From NCBI GenBank assembly GCA_033002965.1, contig JAURVB010012654.1, positions 27,181 through 91,180 of the forward strand: DNA of 64,000 nt, given 5' to 3'. Shown here piece by piece: positions 10,422 through 21,656 of this stretch. The notes beneath the pieces are model-generated. The model was not told the origin of the DNA. It ran no database searches and saw only the letters and a program-made list of their open reading frames with translations. Source of the DNA: Piper betle (Eukaryota > Streptophyta > Magnoliopsida > Piperales > Piperaceae). The translations under genes and the position numbers were made by a program. How positions within the stretch are numbered: position 1 is the stretch's first letter; each line of letters opens with the position of its first letter.

Positions 10422-12475
10422 TAGGGGTGGGCATCAGTCGGATGGACGTCGAACATCCAGTTGTCCTCGTCTGTCAAAAATTTTGTCAGACAAAACTTGT
10501 CTGACCGAGTCATTGTTTGAGTTGTCCATCGGGTAGGAGCAGTGTATGTGGACAGCCCGAAATCAAGATCTTACCCTAATGAGTACTGTTCACAGAGAGC
10601 CCTCATCTCATCTGCTGCCGCCTGTGGCTGCCCTGCTCGCTTCGTGAGTACCCCCTCTGCCTCCCTCCGTCACCCTTTGTGCTGCCTGCATACCCGCCCG
10701 CGTTGGTGCTGCCAACCCTCTCCGCTGCCCTGTGCACCGCCTGCGGACCCTCGGGCACCCTGCATGCCAGGTATAGCCTCCACCGCCGCCTACCTCCGCC
10801 GCCCTGTTCGTCATCTTTCTACTTCTTATTATAATTTTTATCTGCAAATTCTCAACTAAATAAAGGTCAAGTCTTTTATTTTATATCTATTCAATTTAGG
10901 ATTAATACTTATTTGTAATTATTGTTGAGATAATTAAAGTGCACAGTCCTGTTTGATTTATAGTACATAATATTAGCCTTATAAATGTTATCGATATAAA
11001 ATATCGGTCACTCGGTCAGTCGTTTGGTCGGACAAAGAAATGTCTATGTTTGGTTTGTTTTTATTTAGCTGAATTCGGTCGGTCAAATTCAGCTGGACAT
11101 GCTTCAGACTTCGGTCGGTGATGTGAAAATTATAACACAAGTGCACGTGCCGAATCATGTAATAAATGATAAGAAAGTATCGTCCCACGAGGAATTATTA
11201 CTAGAAATTTTCAGTTACCAAAATTAATTCAATTGACTATACTTAATTGAAAGAAAAATTGAAAGAGTGATTTAATTATAAACTAAAACTAAACTATTCT
11301 AAAATGCAATATTTAAATCAAATACTAACTTCAAGACGACAAACCTAGGATTTTCAATATCATCTAGTGCTCTATATGATTAAAGTTGTAACTTCTATAT
11401 ATGAATTGCACATTTGGATTATTAACCACAGGAATTAATTATTTATGACTTCTCTTACATTCACCATAAACTTATCACTCGCACCCAACTCCTATATTTT
11501 TATGAAATTGTGTATGCAAAATGATACTTTAAGTTCTGCCCTTAACAGTTACCTAAGACATATGAGTATATCTCTATCTCATATGTGAATCACCTAAAAT
11601 AGATGAACAAAGGCTATTTTATTCACTGACAAATTTAATCTTTCTATCTCTAGACAAGATCAAATCTCTAGATCAATCAATAGGTGATCAGGTTAATGAT
11701 AGCATTAATGCATAGAATAAAATAGATAATCCAACATCACAATCACATAGATAAAAATTAATAACTTTTATTAATCCATGCACTAGTTGTTATTGAAAAT
11801 CCTAGAAAAGAATTACTCCATAAAGTTTTCAATTAAACCCAAGAAATTCATATGTAACATGAAAGACATCGTTTAATTACAAAGAAAAGTAAATCAAAAT
11901 AAAGAAAAACTCTTTTGGAGAAAGCGTCTTCTTCTTCTGATCCAAATTCTTCGTCTTCCTTCTCTTGTCTTTCGTGCCGTCTCTTTGCGGTCTATAGTTG
12001 TTCTCCTCTTTTTTCTTCTTCATAAGAGGACGTCCCTTATAAAGAACTTCTCCGTGTTTATCCACAACTCTAAAGATCATTAAGAATATCTTATTAAGAT
12101 CATGCTTATCCCTAACGTCCAAGGATATCCATATCTCCAAAGATCTTTACAGCATATCTTCATGAAGATCACGCTTATCTCTAAGAAGATCTCGCTTATC
12201 TTTAAAGTAGTGGCTACAAACTCCCATTTGTTGGATAAGGATCGTCCTCTAAGTCTTATACACTGTTAGAACAGCATTAATTAGCACTTTTTTACACTAA
12301 AATCACAATAGTTTCTTGCATTATTAACAATATCTAATAAACTTCTAAACAAATAAAATTGATATATAAACGACTCGAAACATGACAAAAACTCAATATA
12401 AAATTCAAATAATAATAACTCTTTTCCAGAGTTATCAGTCGGACTCAGTAATTTAGACGTCCCCGCCCACCCCTA
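10422..12475. mobile_element. hAT-like non-autonomous element in the reductase fragment (G1)
   Basis: The ends are TAGGGGTGGGC (10422) and its complement GCCCACCCCTA (ending 12475). The flanking 8-mers are GTTGAGTG and GTTGAGCG, one mismatch. An 8-bp target duplication and this terminus suit the hAT superfamily. Removing the element lets the reductase reading continue (...SV|LL...). No transposase is seen. It is interrupted by the solo LTR at 11119-12437. Confidence 0.8.
11119..12437 (-). mobile_element. Solo LTR (1319 bp) nested in the hAT-like element
   Basis: On the minus strand it runs TGATAACTCT...CACATCA, with a TG/CA-type structure. It has perfect 5-bp target duplications GTCGG (11114-11118 and 12438-12442). 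The empty site is visible in G2 (CTTCGGTTGGACTCGG near 20420). It is inverted relative to the related LTR at 8440-9529, so G1 looks like a large inverted repeat. No internal retroelement genes are present. Confidence 0.9.
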
Positions 12476-12948
12476 GTTGAGCGTGCTGCTGTGCGAGGCA
12501 TGGCCTGCTCTCTCGTTGTCCAGTTTCTGATCCGTGAAGAGGGCCACCGCTTTGAAGTTCATCCCTCGAAGATCCGATGAACTTTTAGAATATGTTCGTC
12601 ATCTTTAACAGGATTGCTTTTTGACTCTATGTTTTCTTTGGATTTTTTCTTTCAAAAAAGAAATCATTTTTTGTTTGTTTAGAAAGATGGAGCTGAAAGT
12701 TTCAATCTTTTTTTCGCCTTATGTTAGTGTTTGAATCTTCCACGAAATTGACTGTGGGATGGTGACTGTCGTCCGTGTTTTTTGAATTTGTTGTTTCACT
12801 ATCCTAGACTATTTATCAAATAGTTCAAAAAATATATCTACTACATCTTCTTATTAATTAAATTATCTACCATTAAATTTTATTTTTCATAAATTTAATT
12901 AAATTATCTATTTTAGACCTTATGATCATAAGGTCGAAAGTAGATTAT
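12476..12948 (+). pseudogene. G1: rest of HMG-CoA reductase exon 1 and start of intron 1
   Basis: After the hAT-like target duplication, the sequence reads a degenerate match to the reductase region that ends exon 1 in plants (KFF.EDP...F.N.F.IFNR), closing near 12611. The following T/A-rich stretch is common to all four G copies. In G2 and G4 it begins with GT after AACAG, as an intron donor would. In G1 the donor GT is GA. The stretch runs to the TRIM at 12949. Confidence 0.7.
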
Positions 12949-13542
12949 TGTAACGACCCAGCCCAAAGTACAACATGATAGGCCTAAGTTATTTTTTTAA
13001 AATGGTTAAACCAAGTTAAAGATTCATAGTCTATTCCCCTGTAAATATCCTCACAGTAAGTATTAAATGCTAGGACTAAGTTGAAGGATCTCACAATCCA
13101 CCCACCTTAGAAATTTCATCCACCTATGATTAGGACTAATTTCGATCCCCACCCACCTTAAGAAATTTCATCCCTCAGAAATTTCATCCACCTTCTCTAA
13201 TCCCATGACCTGATGCAGGACCAAGTTGATGGTCTCACATCCACCCACCTTAGGAAATTCCATCCCGAAATTCTACCACAGCCTCCGTTGCTAACCCAGC
13301 CACGTCCTACTCTAGTCCATGACCGGCACCATGCTAACACCTAGTCCAGCCTACCATCTAACACAGAACCAGGTTGCTCTGATAACATTTGTAATGACCC
13401 AGCCCAAAGTGTAACATAATGGGCCTAAGTCATTTCTTTAAAATAGTTAACCAAAGTTAAAGATCTATAGTCCATTCCCACTTATAAACAGGATTTTCTC
13501 CCAGTAGGTATTAGATGTGGGACTAAGTTAAGGAATCTCACA
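12949..13542 (-). mobile_element. TRIM retroelement with enlarged internal region
   Basis: LTRs at 12949-13095 and 13390-13542 flank an internal region of about 294 bp that contains a partial repeat of the polypurine/LTR edge (around 13125-13260). The target duplication is ATTAT on both sides. The homologous site in unit 4 (about 63150) is empty, so this insertion postdates the split of units 1 and 4 or was lost there. Confidence 0.85.
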
Positions 13543-14840
13543 ATTATTAATATTACTTACCTAGTTAAAATAAAATTTAATTCGTAGCAAGTTGTACTAC
13601 AAAATTTGCGTCACCGTATAGTACATAAAATTATGGTCTTAATAATGCCACTGATAAATAGAGAAATTTGATGGTAAAAAATTATTTGTTGCTTAATAAG
13701 TATGCAATTCAAAAGATGTCATCCCAAAGCTAAGAAAAAAATATGGCAAATGATGAAAATTTTATTTTCATTTTTTAAGTAAAAAATAAAATTAAAATAA
13801 TAGAAAAAAAAGCCTATTAAATGGGCTTCTTAGTAATGTCTTACTCGGGGGCTCCAATATATTTTTAATTATTATGATAATTTTTTTAATTTTTCATGCA
13901 TTTGGGTTGGAAGGAGTTTTTTCTTTTTTGCATTGGTGAGATTATATCATGATTAGAGGTATTTTATATGAGCTAGAACATTTTTATTAGAGCAATTTAG
14001 TGGGTCTTACAGTTCAAAATCCACATAAATAAATTAAATAATAATAATAAGGATAATTAGAAAATCTTAAGTCAATTTGATTTTTTTAATTCATTAATTT
14101 TATTTTTAAAATGATTATAATAAAATTAATTTCAAAATATGTACTAACTTGCGCTTCCTTTGAGAATGTAAACGTAGGTTATAATGATACCAAAAGAAAA
14201 AAATAATTTTATCAACTTCTTACTCATGCACTCTACTTTTATTATATATAAATATTATTTTATGGGACATACTAAAAAGGTTTAAATAAAATATTTATAT
14301 TGTATAAGTTATAGGAGAAGTAACTGATATATAATTTTTTTCCATACACACACACACATATACGAATAGCCTGCCCCAGGGGCACGATAAATTTCCTGTT
14401 GCCAAATCAATATAAACCCTTCGATTATAAGGATGGGCTTGATTAAATCACATTTAAATATATTCATTTTCGAAAAAAGAAAAATACCACCCATCCCATT
14501 GCCACCGGTGGCTGGCCCATGACCTGGCCAGATCTGGCCGCTTTGGCCACAGGGCGGCCAAGCTGTTCTCCGGCTAGACCTAGCCGGAGGCAGTTGGGTC
14601 AGGCCTACAGGGTCTGCATTCAAGCTCTAGCAATTGGACGACCTATTTTTTATGAAAATACAGTCAATTCGAATGTCCTTGTAATCAAATGGTCTAGGTT
14701 AATTGGGCGGAAGAAAATTTTTTCTTGCCTCGAACTGAGGTTTCCATTATATATATATATATATATATATAAAGCTCCTCTGTGGTGCACTGCATGCATT
14801 TGTAGTGCATGCAACCCACCTAACGAGAGCTGCTAGATTA
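13543..14840. repeat. AT-rich spacer shared with the right window end
   Basis: 13543-14390 is closely similar to 63153-64000, and its first part is also related to 60100-60440. It has no convincing exon. A (TA)n tract is at about 14745-14772. From about 14840 it becomes homologous to the OMT-D intron. Confidence 0.6.
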
Positions 14841-15079
14841 TTTGAAATCAGAGTTTACTTATAATAGTTTGTCTTTAAAGTCAGAGTTTATATTTAAGAT
14901 ATTAGATTATTATAATAGTTTGTCTTATTTTTTAATAAGGATTTATTTATAAAATTAGTGTCTATCTCTAATATAATCGTTCATCAGATGCGACATCTGG
15001 CCTAGTTTAAATAATTGTAAACAAATGAAGTAATTTTTAGTGTAAACAAAACTGAACTAATTAGTTCAATTTAGTGCAC

Positions 15080-15873
15080 CTTCAAGAAGACTGCATTTGC
15101 CGGAGGGATGGACTGGAACATGTCTCCTGCAACAAACTTCACCCTGCGAGTCCTCGGGCAAAGCTGTAACCACCACATGAGGAAGATCCAATACAGACAC
15201 CACCTGTATGTCCGGAAATGCCCTAGCAATAGAACGTGCGGCGCCACCAGACCCGCCACCGACGTCAACCAGGGATTTCAGTCCTTCAAAGGCAGTGACG
15301 CACTTCTTCAGAAAAGTTGTCATTAGATACTGGCTGTCACTGACCATGGCCTCATTGAACTTCTTGTTGAAGTCCGGATGCTGGTTGGCCCATTCCCACA
15401 GTTTCCACACCATGGCACATACCGAATGGTGTGGCCGGGGTGTGATCTTTGCCTTTGAACCATTGACCAAGGAAGTGCCATGGAGACACCAGGGACGAAT
15501 CTGTTAGCATGGTAACAAAGGGTGACAAGTTACCTCCATTATTGTTGTTCGACGTGACAAGGATGCGAGACATAGGAGTTAGGAGGAACCCCTCATCACC
15601 ATCCTCACGTTTATGAACGGAAAAGACGTTGGAGTGAACAAGGAGGCGCATGAGTCGGCGGAGATGGCTGGTTTTGTTTGGTGGAATGGGTATGGAGGCA
15701 GCGAGGTCGGCTATGTTCATTGGTGTTTGGGCATGGCTATGTATTATATCGGCGATGCCCAATTCCACCGCACACTTAATCGACATGGAATTTATGAAGC
15801 TGAACAACAAGTTCCATAGCTGAGATTGAGCATCTATTGAGTATCGATGCATCTCTTCATTCATCTCAAACAT
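15080..15873 (-). pseudogene. OMT-A: plant O-methyltransferase exon 1, two frameshifts
   Basis: This is a class II, SAM-dependent plant OMT of the resveratrol/isoquinoline OMT type, which would methylate a phenolic hydroxyl in the cytosol. From ATG at 15873 come the dimerisation residues (INSMSIKCAVELGIADIIHSH, then RRLMRLLVHS and FLLTPMSR). After a frame change near 15410 come WEWANQHPDF and the SAM-binding SLVDVGGGSGG and LDLPHV. A second frame change near 15150 leads to FVAGDMFQSIPPANAVFLK. The exon ends at 15080 with a GT donor. The intron matches OMT-D to about 14840, after which exon 2 is missing. The family has about 350-370 residues; only exon 1 remains. Confidence 0.9.
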
Positions 15874-15963
15874 TCATCCAACAGAGGTCACCAATGTAAT
15901 GGGAGGATATTAGAACAGGAACAAATGATGAGTTGTTGATCTCCATTGTTTGTCCGCTGCAGA

Positions 15964-15972
15964 TATTTATAG
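15964..15972 (-). promoter_or_regulatory. TATA box of OMT-A
   Basis: CTATAAATA on the minus strand lies about 95 bases upstream of the OMT-A start codon, the normal spacing for a plant core promoter with a short leader. It is conserved at 40634-40642. Confidence 0.6.
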
Positions 15973-15979
15973 ATGAATT

Positions 15980-17688
15980 AATACGGTAAGGTATAAGCTT
16001 CTAATTAATTTGTGTAATAATTAATGTAAAAACCAATTTATAAATAAGAAGGCTAAGTTGGCCGAAGTGAAAGGTGGGAGAAGATTGGTCAATTTTTATT
16101 CATTTTATATTTTAATGGTTAAGAGGTCATATTTTTGTGGGAGAAAACGTGAATACAGTGGAAAGTAAGTGAAAGGTTCTGGATGGAGAAGACGTGGATG
16201 CAGTGGGATCGTACAAGGTAAAGATAAAGATGTAACACGACAGGTAATTTATATCGGAATTTTTATAGGAGCTAGAATTTTTATTTAGAGCCATTTAGTG
16301 GGTCCCACTATTTAAAATCCACAAAAATAAATAAAAATATAAATAATAAGGCTAATTATAAAATTTTAACTGAATTTAATATTTTTAGCCCTTTAATCTT
16401 AATTATCAAAATAATTATAACAAAAAATAATTTTAAAATATAAATTAATTTGCGCTTCTTTTGAAAATATAAAAGTAGGATCAAACGCAAGCATTACAGA
16501 TCAAAAAGGATCACAGGCTCAGACAAAGAAAACTAAGGACAAAACACTATAAAAAAGACAATGATCCATACTTGTTACTCCTTTTACTAACACTGATTTT
16601 AGGCAACGATTCTTTTTTGGCAAATTCATGTGGAATGATCAAGGTCTGTTACTATGTTAAGTATTTGTTAATTGTTAAATTATACATTTATGCCACCAGC
16701 AGTTTAACAAGTGCAAATGCATGTTTTTTAAAAGAGTTTAGCTGTTTTATAATCAATGCCCCAAAAATTGATTCCTTAAAGTACTGTTGAATATTGCTGT
16801 AGATAAAATTTAGGTAAGTCAAGTCAAGAGCATTTTTTAGACCTACTAAACTGCAACTTTAATTTGCTTTAACATGAATTTTTTCGGTAGGTCTCATATA
16901 ATCTTTTTTGGACCCGTTATAACAATTTAGCAGCTGATATAATCTGAGTTGCACCGCTCAGGGCACCTCATCATAAAAGATGGTTTTTTCATGATTTTTT
17001 GACAAAAAGGTAAGAAACAAATATCAATTTGTTCTATGTCTTCCCGCAAAAAGAGCGTGGAGAAAATTTTTTCCGCTAGGCTTTTCTCAACACCTCTTTT
17101 CTCTAATGTTTTAAGATTGAAGAATTTTTCAGACGTGGAGAAAATTTAAAAAATTAACATATGTTCCATGGCCAAATAATAGTCAATCACGTACTGCCCA
17201 ATACGAAAATAAAAGCGCCAAGAAAAAATAATTTATTCTTTTAGCGTCTCCTCCAATATTTGCGGGTCAAAAACTAATTCATTATGCTCACTATGTTAAC
17301 TTGTGCATCATTACTTAACTTTTTGTATAGAAATCAAGGGTCTGCACATAACTAGAAGAATTCAACAACGGCGAATTGTAAGTAGTAACATTCCCATTCG
17401 AACTCCTCCCGGCTGTTGACCAGAACTTGACTCGAGTTAAGAGATCCAATTCCAATACAACTTCCGTAGTCGACCGGTGCCGAGCTGATGACCAGAACCC
17501 AACAATACAATTTGGCGCATCACATACAATAAAATGCAGACAAGATTAGCAGTGATCTTCCAGGTGCAATGCACAATATCATCCATCCTCGCCAGCCATC
17601 GTAGAATAAAGGTCATGACAATCGTGACCCTTCCATTTGGCAAAATAATTTTATTATTGCTTCTGTTGCTGATCTATTCCAGTGATGA
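15980..17688. other. Intergenic region between divergent OMT-A and OMT-B
   Basis: About 1.7 kb of AT-rich sequence with no supported gene, shared with 40650-42078 and 42614-42866 of unit 3. The last part (17435-17688) is conserved upstream of all three plus-strand OMTs and would hold their proximal promoter. Short frames here are not conserved as proteins. Confidence 0.6.
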
Positions 17689-17698
17689 CTATAAATAG
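17689..17698 (+). promoter_or_regulatory. TATA box of OMT-B
   Basis: CTATAAATAG lies 121 bases upstream of the likely ATG at 17819 and is identical in OMT-C and OMT-E. Confidence 0.6.
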
Positions 17699-17818
17699 TC
17701 TACCAAGATATCCAACTTGCTTCCCAACTTCACAATAGGAGTCCAGAAGTTGCTCAAACTATACCCTAGCTAGCTTCATAATCTGGACCAAATCAGATGG
17801 CTATCCAAGGTGCATGAG

Positions 17819-18742
17819 ATGTCTAGCTAGCTCTCTGAGCCACACACCAACCTTCTCCGCATCCAATTTGGCTCTGTGAACTCCATGGCCCTGAGGTGTG
17901 CAATACAAATAGGCATACCAGACCTGATTCACTCAACTGACTCCTCTTCCATGTTCCTCTCTGAACTAGCAGCTGCAATTTCCATTCCCGAAACCAAATG
18001 TTCCCATTTTTATCGCCTCATGCGCCTGCTTGTGCACTTGGGCATCTTTGCCTTGGACAGAGCAGTGGTACTTCCGAGCCTAGGTATATTCTCACTCCCA
18101 CTTCCAAGCTCCTTACCACAAATCATGACAATATAGGTGTCGTCCCCTACTCCAAAATGGTGTTGGATCCCACACTAGTGAATCCATTATTTTACTTGGG
18201 AGACTGGATCAAGATGGAGGGCTCACTCCCCTTCGAGCCTTGCCATGGTGCTAACATGTGGGTTGTGGCGGAACAAAAGCCTGATCTAAACAAAGACTTC
18301 AATGCCGGCATGGACAGTGACAGTCAGTTGTTGATGAGCTTCATTGTCACACATTTCCCCCAACTGTTCCACGGCTTGAAGTCGCTAATCGATGTGGGTG
18401 GTGGGACAGGTGGTTGTGCCAGGACCATTGCCAAGGCCTTTCCCGACTTGAACGTCAAGGTCTTGGATCTTCCCCATGTAGCTGCAGACTTTCCCAAGGA
18501 TGATGGGGTTCAATTCATAGTAGGGGACATGTTCAAGCACATCCCATCTACCGATGCAGTTTTGCTCCAGGTAAATATTTATGCAATTCAAACTAGTCTG
18601 CTAGACGGCTACCCAGATGAAAACTTTCGCTCGCTGAATATACAGTAATTAAAAAAATGTTTCTTAATCTGTGCAGTATATTCTTCACTATTGGAACGAC
18701 GAGGAGTGCGTACAGATTCTCAAGAATTGCAAGAATGCAGTG
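17819..18742 (+). pseudogene. OMT-B: O-methyltransferase, frameshifted and truncated
   Basis: Exon 1 runs 17819-18570 and exon 2 from 18677, with a 106-bp GT-AG intron. The fourth codon is TAG (ATG TCT AGC TAG). The sequence reads NSMALRCAIQIGIPDLIHS and FYRLMRLLVHLGIFALDR, then shifts frame near 18060 to SEPRYILTPTSKLL. The rest of exon 1 is open: LFYLGDWIK, SLIDVGGGTGG (SAM binding), KVLDLPHV, FIVGDMFKHIPSTDAVLL. Exon 2 starts YILHYWNDEEC, keeping the catalytic His but with Tyr where the family has Asp. It stops abruptly at 18742, where LTR/G2 sequence begins. Not functional. Confidence 0.9.
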
Positions 18743-18843
18743 GAAATTGAAAACTCTAGTAATAATTCCTCTTGTGACGATACTTTCTTATCACTTTTAT
18801 TACTTGATACGGCACGTGCACTTGCGTTATAATTTCTACATCG
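18743..18843 (+). mobile_element. Terminal ~100 bp of the TGATAACTCT-type LTR
   Basis: This matches the last part of the LTR at 60532-61885 (AATAATTCCTC...GATACTTTCTTATCACTT...TTTCTACATCG) and joins directly onto OMT-B exon 2. It marks the boundary between array units 1 and 2. Confidence 0.75.
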
Positions 18844-18997
18844 ACTGTGTGGAAGCCGCTCCGGGTATCCTCCTCCTCTGGCCTCGGTAGGAATAGGTGC
18901 ACACTTTTGTGCTTTCTCTTCAGTTTTGGTTGCTTTCGTTGGTTATGTTGCGTTGCAATCTGAGAATTGAGAATATGAGTTTCTTGGTTAGGTGGCT

Positions 18998-19739
18998 ATG
19001 GGCGGCAAGCAAGAGATGCAGATTTTTTTGGGGGTTTGTCTTGGGAGACTACTGATCGGCAGTTGGAAGATGCCTTTGGTTGAGTCGGGAAGATTTTTGC
19101 GTCAGACACCTTCTACCTTGCCCTTCACCTCACCGACAAGGTCTTCTTTGCCCTCTTCTTCGTCTCTGCCTACTATCTCATGGATCGTTGGCGTGAGAAG
19201 ATCACCTCCACCCCTCGTCCTCAACCTCTCTGAGATCATCCTCATCTTTGCCTTCCTTGCCTCCATCATCTACCTCCTCAGCTTCTTCGGCATTGACTTC
19301 GCCCAAACCATCATCTCTTGCCCCGACAATTTCATCCCTGCCCCGTCTGCCGCATCCCAGCCACCCGCGCCGCCCAAAATCATCGGCGAGGATTCCGACA
19401 TGGTCACCAATGTTGTCTCTGGCATCGCCCCATCCGACTCCTTGGAGGCTCGGCTGGGTGACTGCCGCTGCGCCGTGACAATCCACCGCCAGGAGGTGGA
19501 GGTGGCCACCGAGCAGTCCCTCGGTGGCCTGCTGCTGGACGGGTTCGACTACGACTTCATCTTGGGCTAGTGCTACGTGATGTTGGCGGGGTACATCCAG
19601 ATCCTGGTAGGGATAGCTGGGCCGCTGGTGCTCGATGGCAAGGAGTTGTTGGTGTCGATGGCCACCAACGAGGGGTGCTTGGTCGCCAGCACCAACCGGG
19701 GTTGCAAGGTCATCGCCTTGTCCAGCAGGGTGTTGAGCG
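18998..19739 (+). pseudogene. G2: RRM start fused to HMG-CoA reductase exon 1 (pseudogene)
   Basis: Same structure as G1. ATG at 18998 begins MGGKQEMQIF and an RRM start broken by TGA. Reductase similarity starts near 19107 with [20 protein letters not shown] and shifts frame near 19212 (the segment encoding LHV is shortened). It resumes as [18 protein letters not shown] and FFGIDF, then SLEARLGDCR and GFDYD.ILG, then an in-frame TAG near 19568, then [13 protein letters not shown] and [11 protein letters not shown]. The hAT-like element begins at 19740. Confidence 0.85.
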
Positions 19740-20458
19740 TAGGGGTGGGCATCGGTCGGATGGACGTCGAACAACCTGTTGTCCGCGTCTGTCAAAAATT
19801 TTGTCAGACAAAACTTGTCCGACCAAGTCATTGTTTGAGTTGTCCGTCGGGCCCGAGCAGTGTCTGTGGACAGCCCGAAATCAAAATCTTACCCTAATGA
19901 GTACTGTTCACAGAGAGCCCTCATCTCCTCTGCCACTGCCTGTGGCCGCCCTGCTCGCTTCCTGAGTAGCCCCTCTGCCTCCCTCCAACGCCCGGTGTGC
20001 CGCCTACGTACCCCTGCCCCCCCGGCGCTCCCTGCAAACCCTCTCCACCACCTTGTGCATCGCCTGCGGACCCTCGGGCACCTTGCATGCCAGGTACCAC
20101 CTCCGCCGCCCTGTGCCTCATCTTTCTACTTCTTATTATAATTTTTATCTGCAAATTCTCAACTAAATAAAGGTCAAGTCTTTTATTTTATATCTATTCA
20201 ATTTAGGATTAATACTTATTTTTAATTATTGTTGAGATGATTAAAGTGCACAGTCCCATTTGATTTATAGTGCATAATATTAGCCGTATAAATGTTATTG
20301 ATATAAAATATTGGATGCTCGGTCAATCATTCTGTCAGACAAAGAAATGTCTATGTTTGATTTGTTTTAATGCAGTCGAATTCGGTGGGTCAAATTCGGT
20401 CGGACATGCTTTAGACTTCGGTTGGACTCGGTAATTTAGACGTCCGCGCCCACCCCTA
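19740..20458. mobile_element. hAT-like element in G2 (719 bp)
   Basis: It begins TAGGGGTGGGC and ends GCCCACCCCTA. The left 8-mer is GTTGAGCG (19732-19739), identical to the right one of G1; the right 8-mer here (GTCGAATG) has decayed. A GC-rich block at 19920-20110 and the AT-rich block after it are shared with G1 and G3. No transposase. Unlike G1, no LTR is nested in it. Confidence 0.8.
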
Positions 20459-20830
20459 GTCGAATGTGCAGCTGTGCGAGGCATGGCCCTCTCTCGTTGT
20501 CCAGTTCAGATCCGTGAAGATCTTCCTTGAAGATCCGATGAACTTCAAGAATATGTTCGTCATCTTTAACAGGTTCGCTTTTTGACTCTATGTTTTCTTT
20601 GGATTTTTTCTTGCAAAAGAGAAATCATTTTTTGTTTGTTTAGAAAGATGGAGCTGAAAGTTTCAATCTTTTTTTCACCCTTAAGTTCGTATTTGAATCT
20701 TCCATGAAATTGACTATGGGATGGTGACTCTCGTCCGTGTTCTTTAAATTTGTTGTTTCACTATTCTAGACTTTTTATCAATAGTTCAAAAAATATATCT
20801 ACTAAATCTTCTTATTAATATGTTGTGCAC
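20459..20830 (+). pseudogene. G2: end of HMG-CoA reductase exon 1, then intron start
   Basis: The reductase exon resumes with a short deletion near 20518, then KFFLEDPMNF-type coding (here EDPMNFKNMF) ending AACAG|GT at about 20572. The following 250 bp of T-rich sequence is intron-like and is shared with the other G copies. Similarity stops near 20820. The stretch 20831-21076 holds nothing I recognise. Confidence 0.7.
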
Positions 20831-21076
20831 GTACATGTCATATAATGAAATAAGTTTAAAAGAAATGTCATTTGATCTGCAATTAGCTCATGGCCGATGC
20901 CTTAGATGTGTAGTCATGCACGTTAATGTATGTATCTCTACTCTATAAAACTTCATCTAATGAATATTTAGTAAACGTGTATCCCGATGGAAATTTATAA
21001 CAATAATATTATATTTATTTTCTTCTTGTAATGTGTGCGGATTTTTGTTAATTGCAAACAGACAAACCCACAATTA

Positions 21077-21615
21077 TTATACATTATATAAGGGCTGTAG
21101 TAAGGATGCTGATCCTTGAAACTCGTGCTTAGGGTAGAGCTCAATCAGCGACATTGATCCAACCACTGGGGTGATGTTGTATGATTTGAAACCTGCATCT
21201 TCAAACAACTTCTTCCATTCATTCTCGTCTCTCTCCATTCCATTTGCCTCGACCATCATCAACAAATCCATGAAATATTGATATTGTGTCGCCATATGGT
21301 CACCTGGGGTGGAATTCACCACCATATCCAATATCATCACCTTACCTCCCTCTTCCTTGCTTGGAATAGCTTTTTTGTAGTTCTTCAATATCTTGACGCA
21401 CTTCTCATCATTCCAATTGTGCAGAATCCACTAAAACATTGAACAAAACCCATTGACGAAGTACATCAGCCCTAAAGACAATATATATATATATAGTACA
21501 CACACACACACGCACGTGTGTGTGTGTTTTCTCAGACAATATTCTATGCTTTTTCTCCAGTAAAAAATTGGCTTTGGTAAAATATTAAGTGTGTAGAAGG
21601 ATGGCAAACATAAAA

Positions 21616-21656
<41 letters not shown>

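Noticed and set aside
14309..14836. Overlapping ORFs on both strands near 14309-14836
   Set aside because: They contain a (TA)n run and low-complexity sequence; no homology signal or conserved copy as protein.
16572..16790. Small hydrophobic ORF, with a similar one at 41209-41439
   Set aside because: Similarity follows the duplicated DNA, with stop and substitution patterns that do not favour protein conservation; no start context or motif.
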